From positions 1,969,501 through 2,033,500 of the forward strand of contig NZ_CP039268.1 of the NCBI RefSeq assembly GCF_009664085.1: a stretch of DNA of 64,000 nt, in the 5' to 3' direction. Both the position numbers and the translations under genes were made by a program. Below are positions 10,761-21,062 of this stretch, one piece after another (position 1 is the stretch's first letter; every line of letters begins with the position of its first letter). This DNA comes from Thermochromatium tepidum ATCC 43061. GTDB taxonomy: Bacteria > Pseudomonadota > Gammaproteobacteria > Chromatiales > Chromatiaceae. The notes below the pieces were generated by a model. That model did no database searches and was not told the origin of the DNA. It saw nothing but the letters and a program-made list of their open reading frames with translations.

Positions 10761-12580
10761 AGTTCGGGGAGCGGCGATTCGCGATCCGATGGGCTCGAAT
10801 GAGTCGTGCCGAGATGCGGCTCCAGTCGCCTCCAGGCCGCCTCGCCATCCCAAGGGGTGCCAGGGGGGGCATAGATGGCGCGGTCGATGGCACGCAGGAG
10901 ATCGCGCACCTCTGGATCGTCGAAGCAGGCAGCGACGGCCTCCAGTCCGGTTGGGTTTTGATCAGGCCAGCGGGCGCGCGCCCAGTCGATGAGGGCGGCA
11001 CGCGCGGCGCGCGGATCCTGGGCGAGACAGGCGTCATGCAGGGCGCGCCGGGCCGGTTCGAGTCGGTTGGCGGCCGGCGGCGGTGCCGGGGGGACATGAG
11101 TGACCCTCGGGTCGCTCGCCCGGGCGCGGCGTTCGCGGTGCCAGAGATAGAGTGTCAGCCCCCAGCCGGCGACGAGCAGGACGATCAGCGCCAGCCAGGG
11201 CCAGAGTCCTCGGACCTGGTCGGTGTCGGACCTTGGGCGCGGCTCGGAGGCGGGCGTTGCGTCCGATTCCGGTTTGGGCGCCGGGGCAGGCGAGGTGTTG
11301 TCGACCATCGGCAAACTGGCGCCGGACGCGCCTCCAGGCGCGGGCGCGACCTCGAAGGTCCGCGCCGGGATCACGGCGACCTGGGCCCGATCCGCGCGCG
11401 TATCCCACCAGTGGAGCCGGATCTCGGGGAGGGTCAGAGGGCCGGGGCGAGTCGGGACGAGTGCAAACTTGAGGGTCTTGATCGCTGTCGGCGCCGGACC
11501 GTCAGTGAGGTCCTCGCCATGCGGCTGGTCGGGATAGACCTGGACGCCATCGAGCGCACCCAGGGTGAGATCCGGCAGTTGCGCCGCGCTCGTCCCCTCG
11601 GCGGTGATGCTGAGGGTGCGGGTGATCGGCGCACCGACCTGGAAGAGGGGCGGGTTTGGCGTCCATTCATCGCTGAGCTTAAGCGAGCTGGCCGGTAACC
11701 AGTGGGCACCGGGGTAGGCCGCCGGTTGGGGTCGGACCTTAAGCTCGAGGTCGCGCGCGCGCTCGACTAGGCGCCGTCCGGAAGGGGTGGCGCCCGGCAG
11801 CGCTGGGAGGCCCTGGAAGAGTCGCCCACCAAAGGCGCGATCCAGCTCGGCAAAGGGGTCCTGGGACGCGCCTTGACGCGGATCCTCCACCCAGGCCTCG
11901 AGGCGCGGCGACCTCAGGGTGATCGACCCGCTGCGCTGGGGGGTGATCCTGTAACGGCGCTCGATGACGCGATAGACCTGGCCGGCACGGGTCTCGTTAT
12001 AGGCGCGGTCCTCGCCCAGACGCTGCACGGTGGCACCCTCGACCTCGGGTTCGGAGAGCACGGCGCGCTGCGGGGGCTGGCGATAATAGACCCTGACCCG
12101 GTAGGTGAGGGGTTGCAGGACATAGGGGGTGGTGGTCTCGACCTCGGACTCGACGAAGAGTGTCTTGGAGCCGGGCTGATCCGTCTGTATGGACCTGTCC
12201 CTGATCCCACCCGACTCCACGACCTCGATACTCAACGGTTGGCTCATGTCGCGTCCGGCCCGGATCGCCGGGATTGTCAGCTGACCGGCCCGCTTGGGCG
12301 CCAGCTGCAGGCTCCACTGGCGACTGTGCGAGATGCGTCCGTTGATGATGCTGGTGATCTGGCTCTGACCACGGCTCAGGATGTCAAAGTCCGACTCCAG
12401 GGGCACAAAATCCGGCTCGGCGTTCAGGTCACCCTCGGCAGTGAGCCTGAGCTCCAGTACCTCGCCCAGTTCTAGGCGCTGACGGTCGACCTGAACGCTC
12501 AAATCAGCCGCCAGGGCTGAGGACGACAAGATCAGCCACAGGAACGCCAGTCGGATCGCCTGTCCAGATCGGTATGTCAT
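10745..12580 (-). CDS. batD: BatD-like oxygen-tolerance protein
   Basis: Protein of 611 residues beginning with a signal peptide (RLAFLWLILSSSALAADL). A large predicted periplasmic beta-rich region follows (QVDRQRLELGEVLELRLTA, YVLQPLTYRVRVYYRQPPQ), then one transmembrane helix (WPWLALIVLLVAGWGLTLYL) near residue 465 and an Arg/Ala-rich cytoplasmic tail. This is the BatD architecture. BatD proteins are encoded with MoxR, DUF58 and VWA proteins, as here. Their exact role is unclear, and envelope stress or metalloprotein maturation has been suggested. The ATG at 12580 has GAGGG 12 bases upstream; GTGs at 12583 and 12589 are alternatives. Confidence 0.85.
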   Translation of the reverse strand: MTYRSGQAIRLAFLWLILSSSALAADLSVQVDRQRLELGEVLELRLTAEGDLNAEPDFVPLESDFDILSRGQSQITSIINGRISHSRQWSLQLAPKRAGQLTIPAIRAGRDMSQPLSIEVVESGGIRDRSIQTDQPGSKTLFVESEVETTTPYVLQPLTYRVRVYYRQPPQRAVLSEPEVEGATVQRLGEDRAYNETRAGQVYRVIERRYRITPQRSGSITLRSPRLEAWVEDPRQGASQDPFAELDRAFGGRLFQGLPALPGATPSGRRLVERARDLELKVRPQPAAYPGAHWLPASSLKLSDEWTPNPPLFQVGAPITRTLSITAEGTSAAQLPDLTLGALDGVQVYPDQPHGEDLTDGPAPTAIKTLKFALVPTRPGPLTLPEIRLHWWDTRADRAQVAVIPARTFEVAPAPGGASGASLPMVDNTSPAPAPKPESDATPASEPRPRSDTDQVRGLWPWLALIVLLVAGWGLTLYLWHRERRARASDPRVTHVPPAPPPAANRLEPARRALHDACLAQDPRAARAALIDWARARWPDQNPTGLEAVAACFDDPEVRDLLRAIDRAIYAPPGTPWDGEAAWRRLEPHLGTTHSSPSDRESPLPELYPRA

Positions 12581-12585
12581 CACGG

Positions 12586-14505
12586 TCACTGACCCTCGCG
12601 ACGTAGATGTTGTAGAAGAAAACGCTGGCGCAGCAGCCCGGCTGGGTCGTCTGGCACCTGACGCAGACGGGCCTCCATGACCTGCTCGCGCTCACGCTCC
12701 TCGGGCGAGCGGTGGTCCGGGCCCGCGGATGCAGCCCTTGGCGCATTCGGTGACTCATCCGACTTCGCTTGAGTCGGCTTGGCACCGGCTCGCTGCCTCG
12801 TTTCAGAATCCGGCCCCGCTGGCCGATCATCGAGGGCGCTGTCTTCCGGCGACAGCTTAGCGGCGTCCGGTTTTGTCTCCGTCTGTTCGGCGCGTTCCCG
12901 GCTCGGACTGGAATCGGCCTCGGCGTCGGGTTCGGATGATCGATTCTGACTCGCCCCCTGAGATTCATTGGGTTTCGTCTCACTGGACTCGGACGCATCG
13001 GGCTTCATGGCATCGGGTTCTTGAGCGCCGGGCTCAGACGCCTTCGGCTTCGAAGTATCGGATGGCTCGGATGTCGATGAGGATTTCTGGCCTTTTCCGG
13101 ATGGGTCGTCCTGAGACTGGCCGTTTTGAGTGCGGTCGTTTCGGGGCGAGGACTGATCGAGTAGTCGGCGCACCAGTTCCAGATTGTGGCGCGCGTCGGA
13201 CTGATTGGGGTCTTGTTGGAGCACGCGCTCATAGGCCGCCGCCGCCTCTTCGAGCCGCCCCAGACGCGCGAGCGCGTTACCGCGATTGTACTCGGCTGTG
13301 ACCCCGGTCAGTCCATCGAGCGCATCGAGTGCCTGTTGGAATCGACCGGCGCGATAGTGGGCCGCCGCGCGCCAAGCGGGGTCGCTGAAGCGCTCCGCGG
13401 CCGCGTCGGGACGTCCGGCGGCCAGTTCACGCATGCCCTGCTGATCGGCACGCCACCAGAGATCGTCCCAGCCGAACGCCAGCGCCGGATCAGGCGGTAT
13501 CAGCAGCACAGCCGCCAACACCGGAACCAGCCAGCCGCGCCGAAACGCCAGCGCCGCCAGCGGCAGCAACAGCAGGATCAGCCAGGGGCCTTCCTCGCGC
13601 CAGCGATCCGTGGTCAAGGATGACGCCTCGATGGTACGCTCGGGGCGCGGCGCGGCCGCGATCAAGGCCTGCGTATCGTCCGTGCCCACGCTGGCCTCTA
13701 GATAACGTCCCTCGCCGACCCGAGCCAGCTCGCGCAGTCTGTCGCGTTCCAAACGGGCGATCTGGAGCGCACCTGTACCATCCTGCTCGAAGCCACCCCC
13801 GCGACGCGGCACGGGCGCGCCCTCCAGGGTACCGACCGCCAGCACCGAGAGTCGGTGTCCGGCCTCGGCCAGACGACGCGCTGACTCCAGCGATCCGGCC
13901 GGGTTTCCGACCCCATCCGTGATCAGGATCACATGCCCTGCCCCACCGCCGGCACGCCTGAGCAGCTCGCCGGCTCGCTCCAGCGCGCGATCGGTGCGAC
14001 GTGACCCAGGAACCGGGACGAGATCGGTCGCAAGCAGCGGCACCTGGGCGGCGATGGTGTTGGCATCGGCCGTCAAGGGCGAGACCACGAAGGGCTCGGG
14101 ACCAAAGGCGATCAGGCCGACCTGTCCCTCGCGCAGGGCCTCAAGCAGGTCCAGGGTCTCGAAGCGGGCACGCCCCAGACGCGAAGGCGGGACATCGGTG
14201 GCATCCAGGCTCGGTGAGAGATCGAGGAGGATCACCGAACGCGCCCCCAGGCTGAAGACCGGTTGTGGGAGCTGACGCCAGGCTGGTCCGGCGAGCGCGA
14301 CCACCAGGATCAGCCAGCCGACGCCGAGCAGCACCAGCGGCCAGCGGTGGGCACGCTCGCCCTCGCCGACCAGCAGGGGCGGCAGCAGATGCGGATCGAC
14401 GACCCGCGACCAGATCTCGGCGCTCGCCCGAAGGTGCCACAGCCGCCACAGCAGCCAGGCGATCGGGATCAGGGCCAGGAACCAGAGTGGTCGTAGAAAC
14501 AGCAT
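12586..14505 (-). CDS. BatB/BatC fusion: VWA domain plus TPR protein
   Basis: Membrane protein of 639 residues: two N-terminal helices (about 5-20 and 58-78), a von Willebrand A domain (about 88-285) with the MIDAS motif DLSPS, helices near 310-345, then a TPR region (AAHYRAGRFQQALDALD, NRGNALARLGRLEEAAAAYE; about 380-450). A long Ser/Asp/Glu/Pro-rich low-complexity stretch (about 455-600) follows. BatB (VWA) and BatC (TPR) are separate in the original Bacteroides fragilis operon but joined here. It lies nine bases after batA. Interaction of the MIDAS domain with the MoxR ATPase is inferred from context. Confidence 0.85.
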   Translation of the reverse strand: MLFLRPLWFLALIPIAWLLWRLWHLRASAEIWSRVVDPHLLPPLLVGEGERAHRWPLVLLGVGWLILVVALAGPAWRQLPQPVFSLGARSVILLDLSPSLDATDVPPSRLGRARFETLDLLEALREGQVGLIAFGPEPFVVSPLTADANTIAAQVPLLATDLVPVPGSRRTDRALERAGELLRRAGGGAGHVILITDGVGNPAGSLESARRLAEAGHRLSVLAVGTLEGAPVPRRGGGFEQDGTGALQIARLERDRLRELARVGEGRYLEASVGTDDTQALIAAAPRPERTIEASSLTTDRWREEGPWLILLLLPLAALAFRRGWLVPVLAAVLLIPPDPALAFGWDDLWWRADQQGMRELAAGRPDAAAERFSDPAWRAAAHYRAGRFQQALDALDGLTGVTAEYNRGNALARLGRLEEAAAAYERVLQQDPNQSDARHNLELVRRLLDQSSPRNDRTQNGQSQDDPSGKGQKSSSTSEPSDTSKPKASEPGAQEPDAMKPDASESSETKPNESQGASQNRSSEPDAEADSSPSRERAEQTETKPDAAKLSPEDSALDDRPAGPDSETRQRAGAKPTQAKSDESPNAPRAASAGPDHRSPEEREREQVMEARLRQVPDDPAGLLRQRFLLQHLRREGQ

Positions 14506-14514
14506 GGGCTGGAA

Positions 14515-15537
14515 TCAGTGCAGGCGGTTGGTGATTGCCCTGGGAAGACGGATCGGGCTTCCCTGGTGGAGAACGACCAATAACAGCGACAAAATCAGCG
14601 CCAAGGCGGCAGGCCAGACAAAGAGCGCCCGTTGTGGGCGATAGAGACGCTGCTCGCGTTTGCTTGGCTCCAATCGGTCTAGCTCCGCATAGACGGACTC
14701 CAGTTCCTGCCGGCTACCGACGGCAAAATAGCGCCCGCCAGTGATGACGGCGATGCGTTCGAGTGTGGCCGGATCAAAGTCGCTCGCCTGACGCAGCAGA
14801 CGCATCCCGAACAGCGAGCGCACACCCAGTTCTCCGCCACCGATGCCGATGGTATAGACGCGCACGCCGGCCTGGACCGCCAGCTCAGCGGCCTCCAGCG
14901 GATCGAGCACCCCGGCGGTATTGGCGCCATCGGTCAACAGGATCAGGACACGCTGGCCCTCGGGCTGTTCGCGCAGACGCTTGACCGCCAGCCCGATGGC
15001 GTCACCGATCGCCGTCTCGCGCCCGGCCAGCCCGATGGCGGCCTCGCGCAGCATGGCGGCGACCGTGGTGCCATCGAAGGTCAGGGGCGTCTGGAGATAG
15101 GCGCGGGTACCAAAGAGGATGAGCCCGAGCCGGTCGCCCGCGCGGCGCTCAATGAAGGCCGAGGCGACCGCTTGAACCACGGCCAGACGCGAGACCGGGC
15201 GTCCGTCAAGCTCGTAGTCCTCCTGCTCCATGCTCCCCGAGACATCGATCGCCAGCATCAGATCGCGTCCGGCCAAGGGCATCGGGATCGGCTCCCCGAC
15301 CCACTGCGGACGCGCCGCCGCCAGCACCAGCAGCCCCCAGACGAGCAATGCGATCAGCTGATGCCAGCGCGATCCTAAGAATGCCTGGGATGAAGCCCCG
15401 ATCTCAGGGGCAACCCCGACTCGGATCGGGAAGCACAGTGCCGGGCCACCTTCAGTGCGCGCCGGGGGTAGCAACCAGCGCACCAGCCAGGGGAACGGCA
15501 GGACCAACAGGATCCAGGGCCAGTCAAGCGTGATCAT
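14515..15537 (-). CDS. batA: BatA-like VWA membrane protein
   Basis: Protein of 340 residues with N-terminal helices (WPWILLVLPFPWLVRWLLP and LIALLVWGLLVLAAA), a VWA domain with an intact MIDAS (LMLAIDVSGSME near residue 90, followed by the conserved Thr and Asp of LLTDGAN), and a C-terminal helix (LFVWPAALALILSLLLVVL). The start overlaps the DUF4381 gene stop by four bases. Works presumably with the MoxR ATPase encoded upstream. Confidence 0.87.
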   Translation of the reverse strand: MITLDWPWILLVLPFPWLVRWLLPPARTEGGPALCFPIRVGVAPEIGASSQAFLGSRWHQLIALLVWGLLVLAAARPQWVGEPIPMPLAGRDLMLAIDVSGSMEQEDYELDGRPVSRLAVVQAVASAFIERRAGDRLGLILFGTRAYLQTPLTFDGTTVAAMLREAAIGLAGRETAIGDAIGLAVKRLREQPEGQRVLILLTDGANTAGVLDPLEAAELAVQAGVRVYTIGIGGGELGVRSLFGMRLLRQASDFDPATLERIAVITGGRYFAVGSRQELESVYAELDRLEPSKREQRLYRPQRALFVWPAALALILSLLLVVLHQGSPIRLPRAITNRLH

Positions 15538-16025
15538 CGTTTTTCATCGACAGCGGCGCCGACCGCGATCCAGCGCTCGACCAACTCGGCCAGTGGCTCG
15601 ACCTCGAGGTCGATCTGGTCGGCGGGGCGATGGGCCGACTCGACCAGCACGCGACCAACACCCTTGCTGAAGGCGCCAGCACCACCGGTCGCATCCAGAA
15701 AGGCCAGCCAGTCCTCCCCGACCAGACCTGCGACCTGGGCGCGCGGGTAACGCGCCAGGGCCAGACGCCGCAACAGATGCGACAGCTCGGCCAGATAACG
15801 CCGCCGATCGCCATGGACCGCCAGCTCGCGCCCCAGCCGCGCGAGTTCGCGTCGCGCCGCCCGCTGGACGGAGGCTCGGCTTCGCCGACGCCACCAAGGG
15901 CGCACGACCAGAACCAGTGCGATCAGAACCACCGCCACCAGCCACCAGCCCGGTGCCGGCGGCCACCAGGAGACCGGCTCGGGCAGATGCCAGTCACGCA
16001 GATCGGCCAGCGGATCCGTGGTCAT
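15534..16025 (-). CDS. DUF4381 membrane protein
   Basis: Protein of 163 residues starting MTTDPLADLRDWHLPEPVSW, with one helix (WWLVAVVLIALVLVV) around residues 28-44 after a Pro/Trp-rich segment, then a basic helical cytoplasmic domain. This N-terminal pattern (LRDIHLPEPVSWWPPAPGW-like) is diagnostic of DUF4381, found almost only in MoxR/DUF58/VWA operons. Start and stop overlap the neighbours by four bases each. Function unknown. Confidence 0.85.
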   Translation of the reverse strand: MTTDPLADLRDWHLPEPVSWWPPAPGWWLVAVVLIALVLVVRPWWRRRSRASVQRAARRELARLGRELAVHGDRRRYLAELSHLLRRLALARYPRAQVAGLVGEDWLAFLDATGGAGAFSKGVGRVLVESAHRPADQIDLEVEPLAELVERWIAVGAAVDEKR

Positions 16026-16975
16026 GACGCGCGTCTCGCCGCCGTAATCGCGCGCCGCGCCCCGAGCGCCAGTGCCAAGGCCGGTCCGACGGGGTCGGCG
16101 GTCGACAGCCTGAGCCAATGCGCGCCATGCCGGCGTGCCAGCTGTTCTAGCAACACCAGCCGTCGTTCGAACGCCGCCTGATAGCGCATTCGCGCCACGC
16201 CGCTGGTCAGATCCAGGATCCCGCGTCGCCCCCCTATCAGCACCGGATAGCGTCCGGCGGGCGGCGCCTTGGCCTCGATCGGATCATAGACCAACACCAG
16301 CAGCAGTTCGCTCTTCGCGGCCAGGCGCGCGATCCAAGTGCCATCCGATCCGTCCAGATCGGCGAAGTCGCTGATGAGCGCGATCAGGCTCCCCGGACGC
16401 ACCAACGCGGCCAGAGAGGACGCGGCTGCCGCCAGGCCGGTCCAACCGCCCTCCTCCGTCAACGGATCGAAAGGCGTGGCCAGACGTTCGAGCAGCGGCA
16501 GCAGACCCGCGCCGCGCGCCGCCGGGCGCCGCTCCAGATGACGCGCCTCGTCGAACACCAGGCCACCGACCCGATCACCACGATCGACCGCCGCCCAGCC
16601 GAGAAGCGCCGCCACCCGCGCTGCGACCACGGATTTGAAGACCACGCGCGTCCCGAACCGCATCGAAGGTCCCTGATCGACCAGCAGCCACACCGGGCGC
16701 TCGCGCTCCTCGCGAAACAGCTTTACATGCGGCGTGCCTGCACGCGCCGTCACGCGCCAATCCATGTTGCGCGGATCGTCGCCCGGCAGATAGACGCGCG
16801 ACTCGTCGAACTCCATGCCGCGCCCACGAAAGCGCGACAGATGTCCGCCGCTACGGGTGGCCAGTACCCGACCACGCGGGGCCAGATCCAGCCGTCGCGC
16901 CTGGGCACGGAGCGCGATGAGCGCCTTGAGATCGGCGCAGAGGCCTGCTTGAGTCCGGTCGTTCGAATCCGCCAT
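16022..16975 (-). CDS. DUF58 domain protein
   Basis: Protein of 317 residues with the DUF58 signature YLPGDDPRNMDWRVTARAG near residues 75-95, followed by a degenerate VWA-like fold (PVWLLVDQGPSMRFG resembles an eroded MIDAS). DUF58 proteins accompany MoxR ATPases. The open frame extends 59 codons upstream but that part overlaps moxR in another frame, so the ATG at 16975, 13 bases after the moxR stop, is taken. Confidence 0.88.
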   Translation of the reverse strand: MADSNDRTQAGLCADLKALIALRAQARRLDLAPRGRVLATRSGGHLSRFRGRGMEFDESRVYLPGDDPRNMDWRVTARAGTPHVKLFREERERPVWLLVDQGPSMRFGTRVVFKSVVAARVAALLGWAAVDRGDRVGGLVFDEARHLERRPAARGAGLLPLLERLATPFDPLTEEGGWTGLAAAASSLAALVRPGSLIALISDFADLDGSDGTWIARLAAKSELLLVLVYDPIEAKAPPAGRYPVLIGGRRGILDLTSGVARMRYQAAFERRLVLLEQLARRHGAHWLRLSTADPVGPALALALGARRAITAARRAS

Positions 16976-16988
16976 GCCCAAGCCTCGC

Positions 16989-18041
<1,053 letters not shown>

Positions 18042-18151
18042 AGATCTCACACGCCTGCGACCCCCGGCCAGCGGCTATGGATGGCCGATCGGGACATTAG
18101 ATTTGCAGGTTTTATCGAGCGACGCGGTTAAAACTTTTTAAGGTCGATGAA

Positions 18152-18180
18152 TTGTGGATGACACGCCCGCCCCCTATCCT
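18152..18180 (+). promoter_or_regulatory. Predicted promoter of the sulfur globule protein gene
   Basis: TTGTGG (18152-18157), 17-base spacer, TATCCT (18175-18180), followed by a leader of about 32 bases and an AGAGGA Shine-Dalgarno seven bases before the ATG at 18219. An AT-rich near-palindrome, TTAAAACTTTTTAA, lies just upstream (about 18128-18141) between the divergent moxR and sgp genes. Confidence 0.5.
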
Positions 18181-18218
18181 GGTTCGGCCATCCCAGCTCC
18201 ACAACAGAGGACGACACC

Positions 18219-18548
18219 ATGATCCGATCCAATCGGATCGCCGCTTGCGCCATCGCCGCGCTCTTTGCCGGCGCATCCTTCACCACACGTGCCTGGTGGG
18301 GCGGCCCTGGCGATGGCAACGGCCTCTGGGACAACAGAGGCGACATGTTCGGCGATGGCTATGGCGACTTCAACATGAATATGAGCGGCGGCGGACGCGG
18401 TTATGGCCGTGCCTACAATCGCGGCTATGGCTATGGCGTTCCCTACGGCGGCTATGGAATGCCCTATGGCGCGGTTCCGCCCCAGATGCCCGCTGCTCCT
18501 GCCCAACGACAAGCGACCCCAAGCCGTGAGATCTGGCCCTCCCAGTGA
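18219..18548 (+). CDS. Sulfur globule protein-like secreted Gly/Tyr-rich protein
   Basis: Secreted protein of 109 residues. A signal peptide ([17 protein letters not shown], cleaved about residue 24) precedes [14 protein letters not shown] and a Gly/Tyr/Asn repeat region ([25 protein letters not shown]). The mature part closely resembles the CV1/CV2 proteins that envelop periplasmic sulfur globules of purple sulfur bacteria. It is monocistronic: own promoter, good ribosome binding site and a terminator behind it. The family call rests on remembered composition and repeat pattern; other Gly/Tyr-rich secreted proteins could look similar. Confidence 0.75.
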   Translation: MIRSNRIAACAIAALFAGASFTTRAWWGGPGDGNGLWDNRGDMFGDGYGDFNMNMSGGGRGYGRAYNRGYGYGVPYGGYGMPYGAVPPQMPAAPAQRQATPSREIWPSQ

Positions 18549-18585
18549 GCGGTCTGGCCGCGAGCGATCGCGTCCACATTGAAAA

Positions 18586-18616
18586 GACGCCTCGGGCTCT
18601 TCCCGAGCCGAGGCGT
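18586..18616. terminator. Bidirectional terminator between sgp-like gene and accC
   Basis: ACGCCTCGG...CCGAGGCGT forms a GC-rich stem of nine pairs, extended by CTC/GAG toward the TTCC loop with one bulged G. The minus-strand side is followed by TCTTTTC and the plus side by TTT. It lies between two convergent genes and can serve both. Confidence 0.8.
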
Positions 18617-18647
18617 TTGGCCTGCCGGAGACGATGCACCCTGGCGG

Positions 18648-19997
18648 CTAGAGGCCGAGCATCTTTTCCAGATAGTGGATGTTGGCGCCGCCGGCCAGGA
18701 AGCCACCATCGCGCATGATCGAGCGATGGAGCTTGATATTGGTGTTGATGCCCTCGATGACCGTCTCGCGCAGGGCATTGCACATGCGCGCGATCGCCGC
18801 TTCGCGATCCTCACCATGGGCGATGAGCTTGCCGATCATCGAATCATAGTGACAGGGCACGGTATAGCCTGAGTAGATATGGGTATCGATCCGTACCCCA
18901 GGACCGCCCGGGGCATGGAAATCGGTGATCTTGCCCGGACTGGGCAAGAAGGTGTCTGGGTGCTCGGCGTTGATGCGACACTCGATGGCATGTCCGCGCA
19001 TCTGGATGTCTTCCTGCCGATAGCGCAGCGGCTCGCCGGCGGCAATCAGGATCTGCTCCTTGACGATATCCACCCCCGTGACCATCTCGGTGACCGGATG
19101 CTCGACCTGGACGCGGGTGTTCATCTCGATGAAATAGAACTGCCCGTTTTCATAGAGGAACTCGAACGTCCCCGCCCCGCGGTAGCCGATCGAACGACAG
19201 GCCGCGGCGCAGCGCTCGCCGATCGCACGGCGCTGTTCCTCGGTGATCCCGGGCGCGGGCGCCTCTTCCACCACCTTCTGATGCCGCCGCTGCATCGAGC
19301 AGTCGCGCTCGCCGAGATGGATGGCATTGCCCATCTGGTCGGCCAGGACCTGGAACTCGATATGACGCGGGTTTTCCAGATATTTCTCTAGATAGACCGT
19401 ATCGTTATTGAAGGCCGCCGCCGCCTCGGCCTGGGTGAGGGCGATCGCGTTGAGCAGGGTCGCCTCCGAGTGCACCACGCGCATCCCGCGCCCACCACCG
19501 CCTCCGGACGACTTGATCATGACCGGATAGCCGATCTCGCGCGCGATCTCGAGTGTCCGCTTTTTGTTGTCGTCGATCGGACCGTCGGAGCCGGGCACGC
19601 AGGGCACGCCAGCGGCCTTCATGGCCGCGATGGCCGAGACCTTATCGCCCATGAGCCGAATGGTCTCGGGACGCGGGCCAATGAAGATGAAGCCCGACTT
19701 CTCGACCCGCTCGGCGAAGTCGGCGTTTTCCGACAGAAAGCCATAGCCGGGATGGATGGCCACCGTGTCCGTGACCTCGGCGGCGCTGATGATGGCCGGG
19801 ATATTGAGATAACTCTGGAGCGCTGGGGCCGGGCCGATGCAGACCGACTCATCGGCCAGCAGCACATGCTTGAGATCGCGATCGGGCTCGGAGTGGACGG
19901 CGACCGTCTTGATGCCGAGCTCACGACAGGCACGCAGGATGCGCAGCGCGATCTCACCCCGGTTGGCGATCAGAACCTTCTCGATCATGGCGGGCAT
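18648..19997 (-). CDS. accC: Acetyl-CoA carboxylase, biotin carboxylase subunit
   Basis: ATP-dependent carboxylation of the biotin on AccB. The 449-residue protein begins [20 protein letters not shown] and contains the ATP-grasp glycine loop ([12 protein letters not shown]), the [14 protein letters not shown] segment, [17 protein letters not shown] with the metal-binding Glu/Asn, and [13 protein letters not shown]. The start at 19997 has GAGG nine bases upstream; an ATG three codons inside is possible. It lies 11 bp behind accB. Confidence 0.97.
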   Translation of the reverse strand: MPAMIEKVLIANRGEIALRILRACRELGIKTVAVHSEPDRDLKHVLLADESVCIGPAPALQSYLNIPAIISAAEVTDTVAIHPGYGFLSENADFAERVEKSGFIFIGPRPETIRLMGDKVSAIAAMKAAGVPCVPGSDGPIDDNKKRTLEIAREIGYPVMIKSSGGGGGRGMRVVHSEATLLNAIALTQAEAAAAFNNDTVYLEKYLENPRHIEFQVLADQMGNAIHLGERDCSMQRRHQKVVEEAPAPGITEEQRRAIGERCAAACRSIGYRGAGTFEFLYENGQFYFIEMNTRVQVEHPVTEMVTGVDIVKEQILIAAGEPLRYRQEDIQMRGHAIECRINAEHPDTFLPSPGKITDFHAPGGPGVRIDTHIYSGYTVPCHYDSMIGKLIAHGEDREAAIARMCNALRETVIEGINTNIKLHRSIMRDGGFLAGGANIHYLEKMLGL

Positions 19998-20008
19998 GAT
20001 GGCAGACC

Positions 20009-20479
20009 TCAGTCGATCAGGAACAGCGGCTGGTTGTACTCCACCGGCTGTCCGTTCTCGACCAGGATGCGCCTGACCGTCCCTGCGTACTCGCTCTCGA
20101 TCTGGTTGAGGATCTTCATCGCCTCGATGATGCAGAGCGTATCGCCCGGCTTGACCGTCTGCCCCTCCTCGACGAAGGGTTTGGACGTCGGCGAGGGCGC
20201 GCGATAGAAGGTCCCGACCATGGGTGAACGCACCAGGTGACCAGTGGTTTGGTCCTCGTCCTCGTCATCTACCGACTGGGCGGTCGGTGTGGCGACCGGC
20301 GGCGGGGCGGTGCCCACCGTGGGCATCGGCATCCCCGGGGGTAGGTAGAAGGGCATCGCCGTACCGCCGCTCGGTTGGCGGCTGATGCGCACCGATTCCT
20401 CGCCCTCGTGGATCTCGATCTCGGTGACATCGGATTGTCCCAACAGCTCGATCAGCTTCTTGACCTTGCGAATGTCCAT
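20009..20479 (-). CDS. accB: Biotin carboxyl carrier protein of acetyl-CoA carboxylase
   Basis: Carries biotin for acetyl-CoA carboxylase. The 156-residue protein has the N-terminal [17 protein letters not shown] helix, a Pro/Thr-rich linker, and a C-terminal biotinyl domain with the attachment Lys in [12 protein letters not shown] near residue 120 and the 'thumb' ([12 protein letters not shown]) typical of AccB. Gap to aroQ is four bases. Confidence 0.97.
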   Translation of the reverse strand: MDIRKVKKLIELLGQSDVTEIEIHEGEESVRISRQPSGGTAMPFYLPPGMPMPTVGTAPPPVATPTAQSVDDEDEDQTTGHLVRSPMVGTFYRAPSPTSKPFVEEGQTVKPGDTLCIIEAMKILNQIESEYAGTVRRILVENGQPVEYNQPLFLID

Positions 20480-20483
20480 GGTG

Positions 20484-20945
20484 TCAGTGGTTCTCGTTCG
20501 TTGGATCCTGGGCCAGTCGACCGAGCGCGGCGCTTAGCGCCAGCGCATACCCCTCGGCCCCGAGCCCGCAGATCACGCCCACCGCGATGTCGGAGAAATA
20601 GGAGTGGGTGCGGAAGGGCTCGCGGGCGTACACGTTCGACAGGTGTACCTCGATGAAGGGGATGGCCACGGCCAGCAGGGCATCGCGCAAGGCGACGCTG
20701 GTGTGGGTAAAGGCAGCCGGATTGATGAGGATGAACTGCACCCCATCGCGCCCAGCCTGATGGATGGTCTCGATCAGGACGTGCTCGGCGTTGCTCTGCA
20801 CGAAGGTCAATTCATGGCCGGCTTCCCGGGCCATGGCCACAAGCCGGTGCTCGATGTCGGCCAGGGTGGCGCGCCCATAGTGACCGGGTTCGCGGGTGCC
20901 GAGCAGATTGAGATTGGGTCCGTTCAGGACCAGGATCGAGGCCAT
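20484..20945 (-). CDS. aroQ: Type II 3-dehydroquinate dehydratase
   Basis: Third step of the shikimate pathway. The 153-residue protein begins [20 protein letters not shown], with the catalytic Tyr in GHYG and the conserved [34 protein letters not shown] (catalytic His) and [18 protein letters not shown]. The upstream in-frame extension of 17 codons is rejected because the family starts at the first beta-strand. aroQ-accB-accC is a conserved gammaproteobacterial order. Confidence 0.97.
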   Translation of the reverse strand: MASILVLNGPNLNLLGTREPGHYGRATLADIEHRLVAMAREAGHELTFVQSNAEHVLIETIHQAGRDGVQFILINPAAFTHTSVALRDALLAVAIPFIEVHLSNVYAREPFRTHSYFSDIAVGVICGLGAEGYALALSAALGRLAQDPTNENH

Positions 20946-21062
20946 GGCGCCAATCGCTTGCAGACCAAAGAAGATAAGGAGACGCATCATTGCCATCCGG
21001 AGGAAATCGGCGGCAAATCATGCCAAATTGTGCGGATTTCGCAGGATCTTGTCCAGCAAGGA

